64,000 bases of DNA from Rhizobium sp. Leaf262 (GTDB lineage: Bacteria; Pseudomonadota; Alphaproteobacteria; Rhizobiales; Rhizobiaceae), in NCBI RefSeq assembly GCF_001422245.1, contig NZ_LMMM01000015.1, positions 261,389-325,388 of the forward strand, given 5' to 3'. The position numbers and the translations under genes are program-made. The number at the start of each line of letters is the position of its first letter. Positions within the stretch are counted from its first letter, which is position 1. The notes beneath the pieces are model-generated. The model was given only the letters and a program-made list of their open reading frames with translations. It had not been told where the DNA came from and made no database searches. This document shows positions 8,341-16,160 of the stretch, one piece after another.

Positions 8341-9972
8341 TTAACATGCGAATGTGAATGGTCGAGCGCCTGTGATGACGGCCTCGCCGTGACTATGATG
8401 ATCGCAACCGTGATTGGCAGGCAGGCGCAGCGAAAGCCACGCCGCCACAGCACTCCAAGCAGCCCGCATGTAGCCATCGGCCATGTAAAAGGCGGCCTCA
8501 GGCTCTGCTGAGAGGCGGGTCATTTCCTTGCTCATCGTCAGCAGGTTTTCGATTGCGTTCGTCGCATGGCTGGACGAGGGCTGATCTGTCGCGGCTTCGA
8601 TATCGCGTCTTGCCAGCGTTTCAAAAGCGGCAAGCCCGCGACCCTCGTCCCGCCACAGGCGGCGGGTCAGAAAGTCAAGCGCCTGCATGCCGGTCGTGCC
8701 CTCATAGATCGACATGATACGGCTATCGCGAAGATACTGTTCGACAGGCCATTCGCGCGTATAGCCCGCGCCGCCGAGAACCTGCATGGCACGGCTAGCC
8801 GTATCGAAACCGATTTCCGCCCCGAAATTCTTGACCAGAGGCAGCAACCATGCCGCAAAATCTGCGTGGAAAGCCCGGTCCGCGTCATCGCTGGATAATG
8901 TTGCCAAATCCATTGCGGCAGCCAGTTCCAGAACGGCAGCGCGCAGAATTTCCGTCTGGCGGTCGAGAACAGCCAATTGCCTCTGCACGTCCGGGTGCGC
9001 CGCTATAGCGACGGGCTGATGATCCGCCGGCCCGCCCTGTCGCCGCTCCAGGGCGTAGATGTGAGCAACATCGCAGGCCGCACAGGCTATGCCCAAACCC
9101 TGACAACCTGTCGAAAGCCGCATGCGCTCGATCATCGTAAAAAGCTGCGGCAGGCCGCTGCCTTCACGGCCCAGCATTATGGCCCGCGCATTGTCGAAAT
9201 GAAGAACACAGGTGGGCGAACCGTGCAGACCCATCTTTTCCTCTATACGGTCTACAGCGATACGGTTCCGAACTCCCTCGAAATCGTCAGGCACGAGAAA
9301 CAAGCTGAGCCCTCTGGTGCCCGGCTGGTCGTTCGTTCGCGCCAGAAGGCAGTGACCGATGCGTGTGGTAATGTCGTGATCGCCAAAGGATATCCAGGAT
9401 TTGACCCCGGAGATTTGCCAATGGCCATCCTTGAAAACGCCCCGTGTCCTGATCCGCCCGACATCGGACCCCGCATCAGGCTCCGAAATGCAAATCGTCG
9501 CGGACCACTCTCCCGCGATCAACTTCCCGACCCACTCCTTCGCCGTATCTTCGTCGGCGGCTTGCGCCAGCAGAAACCCTGCGGCGCGGGAGGAACCTGC
9601 CAACATCATCAGCGAAACACAGGCACGTTCGAAGAGCGGCGCGCAAGCAGCCTGAAGTGTCTGAGGAAGACATTGCCCGCCAAAGGCATGCGGCAAATCC
9701 ATACCGAGCCAGCCCGCCTGGCAGAAACGACGATAAGCGTCCGCAAAACCAGATGGTGTGCGGACCCGGCCATCGACCAATTCGCATCCTTCCCGGTCAC
9801 CCACGCCATGCAGCGGCGCCAGCACCGTTGCGGCAAAAGTCGCCGCCTCCGACAGAATGGCTGAGACCGTACTGTCGTCCAGATCGGGATGGACGGCGCG
9901 GACCGCCCGCCAGCCGGGCGTCTTGCCCAGCAGTTCGATCGTCTTTTCAACCTGCCGATCGAAACCCGTCAT
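8341..9972 (-). CDS. Acyl-CoA dehydrogenase
   Basis: An FAD-dependent acyl-CoA dehydrogenase of 543 residues, starting at the ATG at 9972 (MTGFDRQVEKTI) just after the SDR stop. It has the substrate/FAD segment CISEPDAGSDVGRIRT, the KSWISFGDHD strand, the LGGAGYTREWPVEQYLRD helix and the SIYEGTTGMQALDF motif, whose Glu is the usual catalytic base in this subgroup. The length and C-terminal extension match the larger DmdC/AidB-like branch rather than short-chain enzymes. In this operon it may oxidise a dihydro-hydroxycinnamoyl-CoA or related aryl-propionyl-CoA. The CoA-ligase, SDR and crotonase neighbours support a beta-oxidation-like route; the exact substrate is unknown. Confidence 0.88.
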   Translation of the reverse strand: MTGFDRQVEKTIELLGKTPGWRAVRAVHPDLDDSTVSAILSEAATFAATVLAPLHGVGDREGCELVDGRVRTPSGFADAYRRFCQAGWLGMDLPHAFGGQCLPQTLQAACAPLFERACVSLMMLAGSSRAAGFLLAQAADEDTAKEWVGKLIAGEWSATICISEPDAGSDVGRIRTRGVFKDGHWQISGVKSWISFGDHDITTRIGHCLLARTNDQPGTRGLSLFLVPDDFEGVRNRIAVDRIEEKMGLHGSPTCVLHFDNARAIMLGREGSGLPQLFTMIERMRLSTGCQGLGIACAACDVAHIYALERRQGGPADHQPVAIAAHPDVQRQLAVLDRQTEILRAAVLELAAAMDLATLSSDDADRAFHADFAAWLLPLVKNFGAEIGFDTASRAMQVLGGAGYTREWPVEQYLRDSRIMSIYEGTTGMQALDFLTRRLWRDEGRGLAAFETLARRDIEAATDQPSSSHATNAIENLLTMSKEMTRLSAEPEAAFYMADGYMRAAWSAVAAWLSLRLPANHGCDHHSHGEAVITGARPFTFAC

Positions 9973-9979
9973 GGCCCGA

Positions 9980-10741
9980 CTACCGTGCCTGCATGCGAAT
10001 GGCGCCATCGAGCCGGATGACTTCGCCGTTCACATATCGGTTTTCGATGAGATATCGCACCGTATCGGCGAATTCCGCCGGATCTCCCAAGCGCGCCGGA
10101 TAAGGAATTGCCGCAGCCAGACTGTCCTGCGTTTCCTGCGGGAGGCTGTGGAGAAGGGGCGTCAGAAACAGGCCCGGAGCAATAGTATTGACGCGAATGC
10201 CAAAGCGCGAAAGTTCGCGCGCCGCAGGCAGCGCCATCGAAACGATGCCGCCTTTCGATGCGGCATAGGCGACCTGTCCCACCTGCCCCTCGAATGCTGC
10301 AACAGAGGCCGTATTGACAATCACGCCACGCGCCTTGTCGTCCCGCTCCTCGGCTTTGGCCATGTGCGCCGCAGCCAGACGCATCATATTAAACGTGCCA
10401 ACCAGATTGACGTTGATGACGCTCTGGAATGCCGCAAGCGGCATCGGCCCCTCGCGCCCGAGAATGCGGGCTGCAGGACCTATACCGGCGCAATTGACAA
10501 GAATGCGCAGTCCGTCGCCCGCCTGAACCGCTTGCGCAACCACCTTTTCCGCGTCTTCTTCACTGGTCACATCACCAGCAATCGCAATGCCACCAATGTC
10601 TCTGGCGACCTTGGTGGCCGCATCGGCATTGCGGTCGAACACATGCACGATCGCGCCCGTAGAGGCCAGAAGGCGGGCGACGGCCTCTCCCAAACCGGAG
10701 CCACCGCCGGTAACGACTGCGCTGGAGCCCTCGATCTTCAT
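9980..10741 (-). CDS. Short-chain dehydrogenase, candidate 3-hydroxyacyl-CoA dehydrogenase
   Basis: A 253-residue NAD(P)-dependent SDR enzyme. The cofactor motif TGGGSGLG is at residues 12-19, NCAGIGPAAR follows, and the catalytic YAASK motif is present together with the preceding serine region (NTASVAAF). The overall pattern, including FDRNADAATKVARDIGG, resembles type-2/HSD17B10-like 3-hydroxyacyl-CoA dehydrogenases. Its start overlaps the CoA ligase stop by 4 nt. The likely job is oxidation of the 3-hydroxy-3-arylpropionyl-CoA made by the divergent crotonase to the beta-keto thioester. This step is inferred from gene context and from the CoA-dependent hydroxycinnamate pathway described in Agrobacterium fabrum. 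Confidence 0.88.
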   Translation of the reverse strand: MKIEGSSAVVTGGGSGLGEAVARLLASTGAIVHVFDRNADAATKVARDIGGIAIAGDVTSEEDAEKVVAQAVQAGDGLRILVNCAGIGPAARILGREGPMPLAAFQSVINVNLVGTFNMMRLAAAHMAKAEERDDKARGVIVNTASVAAFEGQVGQVAYAASKGGIVSMALPAARELSRFGIRVNTIAPGLFLTPLLHSLPQETQDSLAAAIPYPARLGDPAEFADTVRYLIENRYVNGEVIRLDGAIRMQAR

Positions 10742-12594
10742 GCTGCAACTTCCTTTTCGGTCATGATGACATCAGGCGACCCACGATAGAGTTGCTCCAC
10801 CATATCCTTTCGCAGGGACAGCATGGCCCTCTGATTGAGCGACCCTTTGTCGGTAATTTCACCCTTGTCGAGACGTGGTGCGTCCTTGATGACGAGTATC
10901 CGGGAGACCCGCGTTGCAGAACCCGTGGCCCGCTTCTGGTGCCGCTTCAAAGCTTCGATAAGTGCGCGCCTGACCGACGGATGCGTCAGGATGTCCTGCT
11001 CCTTCATCTTGGTCGCAGCCGGGCCAATGGCTTCTTGCAGTGCCGGAATGGACACGATCACCAACGCACCCAACTCCTGGCGATTTTCACCTGTGATCAC
11101 CGCATCGCGGATGAGACCCGCGAAGTCATCGACAAGCGTGGCCCGGAGTTTGCCGACAGAGACCCATGTTCCTGTCTGAAGCTTGAAGTTCTCTGCGGTG
11201 CGACCATCAAAGTAAAAGCCATGTGAGGGATCGCCAGCTTTTGCAAAACGAACCGCATCACCGATCCTGTAGAAACCCTCTTCATCGAAGGCCTTCGCGG
11301 TCAGTTCCTCGTTGCGCCAATAGCCGGGGGTCACGTTCGGGCCCTTCAAACGCAACTCGTATTTGTCCTCGAAAGGGACGAGCTTCATTTCCATTCCCTG
11401 TGCGGGGATACCGATATTGCCCGGCTGGTCCTGCGGAGCGGTACAATAAAGAGAGAAAGGCCCGGTTTCCGTCGCACCGAGACCCGTACCCAACGGCACG
11501 CGGGTGCCAATGGTCTGCTCGGCCAGTGCATTCAGCGCATCCCATGTGTGCTGGGCCATTCCGGCTCCCGCATACATCATCAGCTTCAAATCCTTGAAAA
11601 AGCTTTTGCGCAGCACATCGTCGTTGCGCATCGCCTGCACAAGCATTTCGTAACCTGCAGGTACGTTGAAATACCAGGTGGGAGAAATCTCGCGCAGATT
11701 GGCAATCGTCCTGCCGATCAACTGAGGGGACGGTTTGCCGTGGTCCACATAGTAGGTCCCGCCGTTATATGTCGCGTTGTTGAAAAGCTTGTTGCCACCG
11801 GCGGTGTGGTTCCATGGGCTCCAGTTGACGAGGACCGGCGGCTCGTCCTTGAGAAACGCATAGCAGTCGACAATCATTTCCTGGTTGGAACACAGCATGC
11901 GTTGCGTCTGGATGACGGCTTTGGGTGAACCTGTTGTTCCTGAGGTGAAGAGGAACTTCGCTATCGTATCAGGGCCTGTCCGTGCGAAAGCGGCATCCAC
12001 GAAAACGGTCGCTGCCGTTTGAAGGATATCTGCGAACAAATATGTATTGGCCCGCCCCACAGGCGGATTGCGCAAAACGACGACCGGCATCGCCGCACCG
12101 AATGCATGATCGACGGCATCCATCAACCGATTGCCATCCTCAACGAAAACAAGTCCGGGCGTAACCTGCCTTGCGATATCACGCAGCTTTTCAAACTCGC
12201 CAGCAAACGCAGCATAACTCGGTGAAATGGCGACTGAGGGAATGCCAACATGCTGCGCACCCAATGCCATGAGAGCGTGCGTGACGGAGTTTTCTGCGAG
12301 GATAACAAGCGGGCGCTCGACACTCAGCTGCATGTCGAGCAGCGCCTGCCCCGTGCACCTTATATGATCCACGGCGTCGCGATAGGTCACTCGTCGCCAG
12401 CCGTCGCCTTCGCGTTCCGCCATCCATGTACGCTCAGGCGCAACGCCTGCCCAATGGAGCAGTCTTTCATTCATTTTTTCGGGATAGGGGCCGAGCGGGT
12501 CTTCACGCCAGACCTTGATCGATCCGTCGTCATCCGTTTTCCAGCCGAGTTTCGGCGACCAGAATTTGACGCGTCGAATTGCCCTCTCGTTCAT
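10738..12594 (-). CDS. Feruloyl-CoA synthetase-like acyl-CoA ligase
   Basis: A 618-residue AMP-forming ligase that activates a carboxylic acid to its CoA thioester. The P-loop motif FTSGTTGSPKAVIQTQ is near residue 217, GLGATETGP provides the adenylate-binding loop, and FDGRTAENFKL near the C-terminal hinge replaces the more common YRTGD-like motif. The N-terminal region (RVKFWSPKLGW, PEKMNERLLHWA) is typical of the feruloyl-CoA synthase group in alpha- and betaproteobacteria. It is the first gene of the seven-gene leftward operon and faces a crotonase gene across a 140-bp divergent promoter region. Ferulate, p-coumarate or caffeate are the expected substrates; the choice among them is not visible. 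Confidence 0.85.
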   Translation of the reverse strand: MNERAIRRVKFWSPKLGWKTDDDGSIKVWREDPLGPYPEKMNERLLHWAGVAPERTWMAEREGDGWRRVTYRDAVDHIRCTGQALLDMQLSVERPLVILAENSVTHALMALGAQHVGIPSVAISPSYAAFAGEFEKLRDIARQVTPGLVFVEDGNRLMDAVDHAFGAAMPVVVLRNPPVGRANTYLFADILQTAATVFVDAAFARTGPDTIAKFLFTSGTTGSPKAVIQTQRMLCSNQEMIVDCYAFLKDEPPVLVNWSPWNHTAGGNKLFNNATYNGGTYYVDHGKPSPQLIGRTIANLREISPTWYFNVPAGYEMLVQAMRNDDVLRKSFFKDLKLMMYAGAGMAQHTWDALNALAEQTIGTRVPLGTGLGATETGPFSLYCTAPQDQPGNIGIPAQGMEMKLVPFEDKYELRLKGPNVTPGYWRNEELTAKAFDEEGFYRIGDAVRFAKAGDPSHGFYFDGRTAENFKLQTGTWVSVGKLRATLVDDFAGLIRDAVITGENRQELGALVIVSIPALQEAIGPAATKMKEQDILTHPSVRRALIEALKRHQKRATGSATRVSRILVIKDAPRLDKGEITDKGSLNQRAMLSLRKDMVEQLYRGSPDVIMTEKEVAA

Positions 12595-12734
12595 GACTCC
12601 TCCCAGACGTCAATCGCGTGATGTGCGGAGTTGCGCTTTGTCAGCTCCTTAAATTTTGTTTACAAGGAAACAATCTATCTGTAAACAATCAAATCCACAG
12701 AACCTGAATTTGTGATGTGCGGAGGCTTCAACCG
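12595..12734. promoter_or_regulatory. Divergent promoter with MarR-type operator candidate
   Basis: This 140-bp region separates the CoA-ligase operon from the crotonase-MarR operon. It contains an 18-bp inverted repeat TTGTTT-ACAAGG-AAACAA at 12656-12673 and a second, overlapping symmetry between GTTTACA at 12658-12664 and TGTAAAC at 12680-12686. Palindromes of this size in a divergent promoter next to a MarR gene are typical operator sites. In hydroxycinnamate clusters, MarR regulators are commonly released by the aryl-CoA thioester. The site-regulator pairing here is inference. Confidence 0.55.
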
Positions 12735-13529
12735 ATGAGCGATCATCAGCAACGGGATTTTGTGACCTACGAGCTGCGGGGTGATATTGCACTTGTCGGC
12801 CTCAATCGACCTGAAAAACGCAATGCAATCAGTGACGCTTTCGTGGAAACCATTGCCAAGGCGGTGGAGCGCGCACAGAACGAGGCAAAGGCAGCCGTTC
12901 TGTTTGGCCACGGAGATCATTTCTGTGCGGGTCTCGATCTGGCCGAACATGTGAAGAAGAGCCCGATCGAGGGCGTGCGCGGCTCACGCCGTTGGCACGC
13001 CGTTTTCGCGGGGATCGAACATGGCACAATCCCCTGGTTTTCGGCACTGCATGGTGCGGTCATCGGCGGCGGGTTCGAGCTGGCTGCTGCGACCCATGTA
13101 CGGATCGCCGACCGGACCGCTTTTTTTGCCCTGCCGGAAGGCCAGCGCGGCATCTTCGTCGGCGGCGGCGGTTCCGTGCGGGTTGCGCGTCTGACCGGGG
13201 TGGCGCGCATGACCGACATGATGCTCACGGGACGGGTGGTGTCTGCCGACGAGGCCGAACGCTGGAACATCACGCAATATGTGGTGGAAGCAGGCGACGC
13301 CGTCGAAAAGGCCATGGAGCTTGCACGAAAAGCTGCGAGCAATGCGGAAATCTCGAATTATGCTGTCATAAACGCCTTGCCGCGCATTCAGGATATGGCA
13401 AAGGAGGACGGGCTTTTCGTCGAATCCTTCATTTCCTCGTTTACGGCAACAAGCCCGGAAGCGGAGGAGCGACTTCGGGCTTTTCTCGAAAAGCGGGTTG
13501 CCAAGGTGAAAGCGCCAGGCGCAACCTGA
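12735..13529 (+). CDS. Crotonase-family enoyl-CoA hydratase
   Basis: A 264-residue crotonase. I start it at the ATG at 12735 because GGAGG at 12721-12725 is well spaced; an upstream GTG at 12717 lacks a site. The oxyanion-hole segments are HFCAGLDLAEH and GAVIGGGFELA, and ALPEGQRGIFVGGGGS supplies the usual catalytic Glu region. It faces the CoA ligase gene and is followed by the MarR gene after 28 nt. It is expected to hydrate the double bond of hydroxycinnamoyl-CoA. Whether it also cleaves the product to an aldehyde plus acetyl-CoA (as Ech/HCHL does) is unclear, but the SDR and amidohydrolase genes fit the non-cleaving beta-oxidation route better. Confidence 0.87.
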   Translation: MSDHQQRDFVTYELRGDIALVGLNRPEKRNAISDAFVETIAKAVERAQNEAKAAVLFGHGDHFCAGLDLAEHVKKSPIEGVRGSRRWHAVFAGIEHGTIPWFSALHGAVIGGGFELAAATHVRIADRTAFFALPEGQRGIFVGGGGSVRVARLTGVARMTDMMLTGRVVSADEAERWNITQYVVEAGDAVEKAMELARKAASNAEISNYAVINALPRIQDMAKEDGLFVESFISSFTATSPEAEERLRAFLEKRVAKVKAPGAT

Positions 13530-13557
13530 CCCTTATAGCGCAGACCAAGGATGAGAC

Positions 13558-14010
13558 ATGGATACGCTGGTTCGCACCTGTGAAAAAGTCGATCTCGAGC
13601 GGTTGAACACTGCGCCGGGATTTTTGCTTCGACTGGCACAATTGCGGGTCTACGAGCAGTTTTTCTCGGAAGTCGGCGAACGCGGGCTGAAGCCCGGCGA
13701 GTTCTCCGTGCTGTGGGTCATCCGCAACAATCCAGGCATCAGGCAAAGCATCCTTGGCCAGAGCCTGATGATCAAGCGCGCACATATGACCAAGCTGATC
13801 CGCGCACTGGAAGATCAAGGGCTGTTATCGCGGCACATTCCTGACGAGGACCGTCGGGCGGTAGAACTCACCCTGACGGCGAAGGGCGATAAGGAAGCGG
13901 AAATCGCGTCCGATTGGTTCTTTGCCTATGAGGAGGGCGTGGGCTCCATGCTTAGCGAGGCGGAACGGCAGCAGCTCCTGGTCTTGTTGCGAAAATTTAT
14001 CGGTATCTGA
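13558..14010 (+). CDS. MarR-family transcriptional regulator
   Basis: A 150-residue winged-helix repressor. The helix-turn-helix and wing are in residues about 60-105 (QSILGQSLMIKRAHMTKLIRALEDQGLLSR, then DEDRRAVELTLTAKG), the standard MarR signature with the Asp-Arg pair at the wing tip. It lies between crotonase and amidohydrolase in the same plus-strand operon. The palindrome at 12656-12686 is its likely binding site. By analogy with FerC, CouR and HcaR, the inducer may be a hydroxycinnamoyl-CoA, but the ligand is not visible from sequence. Confidence 0.9.
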   Translation: MDTLVRTCEKVDLERLNTAPGFLLRLAQLRVYEQFFSEVGERGLKPGEFSVLWVIRNNPGIRQSILGQSLMIKRAHMTKLIRALEDQGLLSRHIPDEDRRAVELTLTAKGDKEAEIASDWFFAYEEGVGSMLSEAERQQLLVLLRKFIGI

Positions 14011-14031
14011 CAAAAGTTTTCATGGGAGGAC

Positions 14032-14910
14032 ATGATGAACATCGATGAGCTCGTTGCCATCGACGTGCACACGCACGCCGAAGAGCCATGCGGTTGCCAG
14101 CGTGATGATGGCTATCACGAATTTCAGGCCGGCATGGCCCGCTATTTCAGAAACCCGGCCGGTGCACAGGGCATGTTGCCCACGGTGCAGGAAACGGCCA
14201 GCTACTATCGTGAGCGCAAGATCGGCTGCGTGATCTTCCCCGTGGATGCCGAGCGCGAAACGGGCTTTCGTCGCTATGACAATGAGGAGGTGGCAAGGAT
14301 CGCCGCAGAGAACAGCGACATCATGATCCCCTTTGCCTCAATCGACCCGGCAAAAGGCAAGATGGGCGCGCGTGAGGCTCGACGTCTGGTCCGCGAGTTC
14401 GGCGTCAAGGGCTTCAAGTTTCATCCGACAATGCAGGGTTTTTACCCCAACGATCGGAGTGCCTATCCGCTCTATGAAGCCATTCAGGAAGAGGGAGCGA
14501 TCGCGCTGTTCCATACCGGGCAGACCGGTGTAGGTGCAGGCCTTCGTGGCGGTATGAGCATGCGGCTGAAATATTCCAACCCGATCCACCTTGACGACGT
14601 CGCAGTCGATTTTCCTGACATGCCGATCATCATGGCGCACCCCTCCTTTCCCTGGCAGGAAGAAGCCCTGGCTGTCGCCACACACAAGCCCAATGTCTAC
14701 ATCGACATGTCCGGCTGGTCTCCGAAATACTTCCCCCCCATTCTCGTCCAATATGCCAACACACTGCTGAAGCATAAGATGCTTTTCGGCTCCGACTGGC
14801 CCGCCATCACGCCGGATCGCTGGCTCGGCGATTTCGAGAAGATCGATATTCGCGACGACGTTCGCCCCCTCATTCTCAAAGAAAACGCCCGCAAGCTTTT
14901 CAAGTTGTAA
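14032..14910 (+). CDS. Amidohydrolase-superfamily enzyme (PF04909-like)
   Basis: A 292-residue TIM-barrel metal hydrolase or decarboxylase. Metal-binding elements are IDVHTH (His13, His15), KGFKFHPTMQGFYPND, the FHTGQTG loop, IMAHPSFPW and FGSDWPAITPDRW with the final Asp. GGGAGG about 5-8 nt upstream serves either of two tandem ATG codons (14032 or 14035). It closes the crotonase-MarR operon. As I recall, an amidohydrolase-like protein in the A. fabrum hydroxycinnamate region (Atu1415-Atu1421) takes part in cleaving the aryl beta-keto-CoA thioester to the aromatic acid. This protein may do the same, which would explain why no thiolase gene is present. That assignment is inference. Confidence 0.82.
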   Translation: MMNIDELVAIDVHTHAEEPCGCQRDDGYHEFQAGMARYFRNPAGAQGMLPTVQETASYYRERKIGCVIFPVDAERETGFRRYDNEEVARIAAENSDIMIPFASIDPAKGKMGAREARRLVREFGVKGFKFHPTMQGFYPNDRSAYPLYEAIQEEGAIALFHTGQTGVGAGLRGGMSMRLKYSNPIHLDDVAVDFPDMPIIMAHPSFPWQEEALAVATHKPNVYIDMSGWSPKYFPPILVQYANTLLKHKMLFGSDWPAITPDRWLGDFEKIDIRDDVRPLILKENARKLFKL

Positions 14911-14915
14911 GAGTG

Positions 14916-14948
14916 TTGCCCGGTGCAGCGCGCTGCCGCACCGGGCAA
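14916..14948. terminator. GC-rich dyad between convergent genes
   Basis: An 11-bp perfect inverted repeat (TTGCCCGGTGC at 14916-14926 and its complement at 14938-14948, 11-nt loop) lies between the convergent amidohydrolase and citrate synthase genes. There is no long T-run on either side, so efficiency is uncertain, but position and stem strength suit a bidirectional terminator. Confidence 0.55.
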
Positions 14949-14952
14949 AGTA

Positions 14953-16077
14953 TTAAAGCGTGCGCTGTGGTGAAGGACCGATGTATCGCGATTGCGGACG
15001 GATGAGCTTTCCGACCCGGTCCTGTTCCAGCACATGGGCGGTCCAGCCCGCCATGCGTCCTGCGGCAAAGACGTTGGTGAAGCTCTCCCGTGGGAAACCG
15101 ACGGATTCAAGCACAAGCGCAGTATAGAATTCGACATTGGTTTGCAGCGGTCGCAGCGGTTTCTTCTGTGCCAGCAATGCCAAGGCCTCGCGCTCGACCG
15201 CCTCGGCAAAGCCTATACGTCCACCGCTATCGCGCAATGCAGCAACTGCGGTCTTGAGCACATCTGCCCGCGGATCACGAACGCGATAGATGCGGTGACC
15301 AAAACCCATCAAACGCTCCCCTCGCCCAAGCGCATCCGTAAGCCACGACTGAATATTGTGTTCGGCGCCAATGGCGTCGAGCATGTCCAGCACCGGGCCT
15401 GGTGCGCCGCCATGCAATGGCCCTTTGAGCGCGCACAAAGCGCCAATGACCGAGGAGAACATGCCCGCTTTCGTCGATGCTATGACGCGTGCTGTAAATG
15501 TTGAGGCATTGAGACCGTGATCCGCCACCGTGACGAGATATGTATCGAGCGCGCCGACCAATTCCGAACCAACCTCTTTGCCGTGCAGCATTTTCAGGAA
15601 GTCCGCCGAATGGCTCACGTCTGGATCGGGCGCGACAGGGTCGAGGCCAGCGCGACTGCGGGCGATGGCAGCAGCAAAGACCGGAACCGCAGCAACCGCG
15701 ACGATATAGTGATAATCTGTCTCCTCATCTGAGAGCTGCGAAAGAAGCAGTCGCAACGCTTCGACCTGCGTGAGCTCTGCTGTGGCTGCGAGACCGTCCT
15801 TCACTAAGGGGAATATTCGGGCTCTCGCCCGGCCCAGCGCAGCGGCTATTTCCGCCTCGCTACTGGGACCAGCAGCAAAGTCCCTCCAGAGAAGACCGAG
15901 AACTGCTTCGAAGCTGCGGCTGGAAAGTTGAGCCAGATCATACCCCCGTACGATCAGCCTGCCTTCCGCACCATCGACATGACTCAACACGGTTTCGGCA
16001 GCGACGATGTTTTCCAAACCCGGGCTGAGCGTTTCTGGAACGGCGGCAGAATGCGAAGTATTCGATAAGGTGTTCAT
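14953..16077 (-). CDS. Citrate synthase-family protein
   Basis: A 374-residue citrate/2-methylcitrate synthase-type enzyme condensing an acyl-CoA with an oxoacid. The start at 16077 (MNTLSNTSHS) has GAGG 6 nt upstream; four extra codons to 16089 are unlikely. Active-site regions are GPLHGGAPGPVLDML, LMGFGHRIYRVRDPRAD and TNVEFYTALVLESVG, where the usual catalytic Asp is a Glu as in some CitA-type relatives. Length is short of the 430-residue hexameric housekeeping GltA, so this is probably an accessory synthase. It diverges from a second citrate synthase-family gene fused to an HTH domain, across a strong inverted repeat. Its physiological role is not clear. Confidence 0.85.
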   Translation of the reverse strand: MNTLSNTSHSAAVPETLSPGLENIVAAETVLSHVDGAEGRLIVRGYDLAQLSSRSFEAVLGLLWRDFAAGPSSEAEIAAALGRARARIFPLVKDGLAATAELTQVEALRLLLSQLSDEETDYHYIVAVAAVPVFAAAIARSRAGLDPVAPDPDVSHSADFLKMLHGKEVGSELVGALDTYLVTVADHGLNASTFTARVIASTKAGMFSSVIGALCALKGPLHGGAPGPVLDMLDAIGAEHNIQSWLTDALGRGERLMGFGHRIYRVRDPRADVLKTAVAALRDSGGRIGFAEAVEREALALLAQKKPLRPLQTNVEFYTALVLESVGFPRESFTNVFAAGRMAGWTAHVLEQDRVGKLIRPQSRYIGPSPQRTL

Positions 16078-16111
16078 GATTATCCTCACGGGTTGACTTT
16101 CGTAAGGATGA

Positions 16112-16146
16112 TGATTGAATCAATATAATCAATCTTGATTCAATCA
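16112..16146. promoter_or_regulatory. Inverted repeat operator candidate between citrate synthase genes
   Basis: Two perfect 12-bp arms, TGATTGAATCAA at 16112-16123 and TTGATTCAATCA at 16135-16146, flank an 11-nt A/T-rich spacer. Each arm is itself nearly palindromic. The site lies in the 83-bp divergent space, only 15 bp from the HTH-citrate synthase start. A MerR-type spacer promoter or autoregulatory operator for the HTH fusion protein would sit exactly here. Binding is inferred. Confidence 0.55.
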
Positions 16147-16160
16147 ATCAATGTCGAAAT

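Noticed and set aside
7185-8477. 430-residue version of the binding protein
   Set aside because: The extra 50 residues precede a clear signal peptide and ribosome site at 8327.
15517-15773. Antisense frames inside the citrate synthase gene, and similar long antisense frames elsewhere
   Set aside because: Shadows caused by the high GC content; they lack ribosome sites and family motifs.
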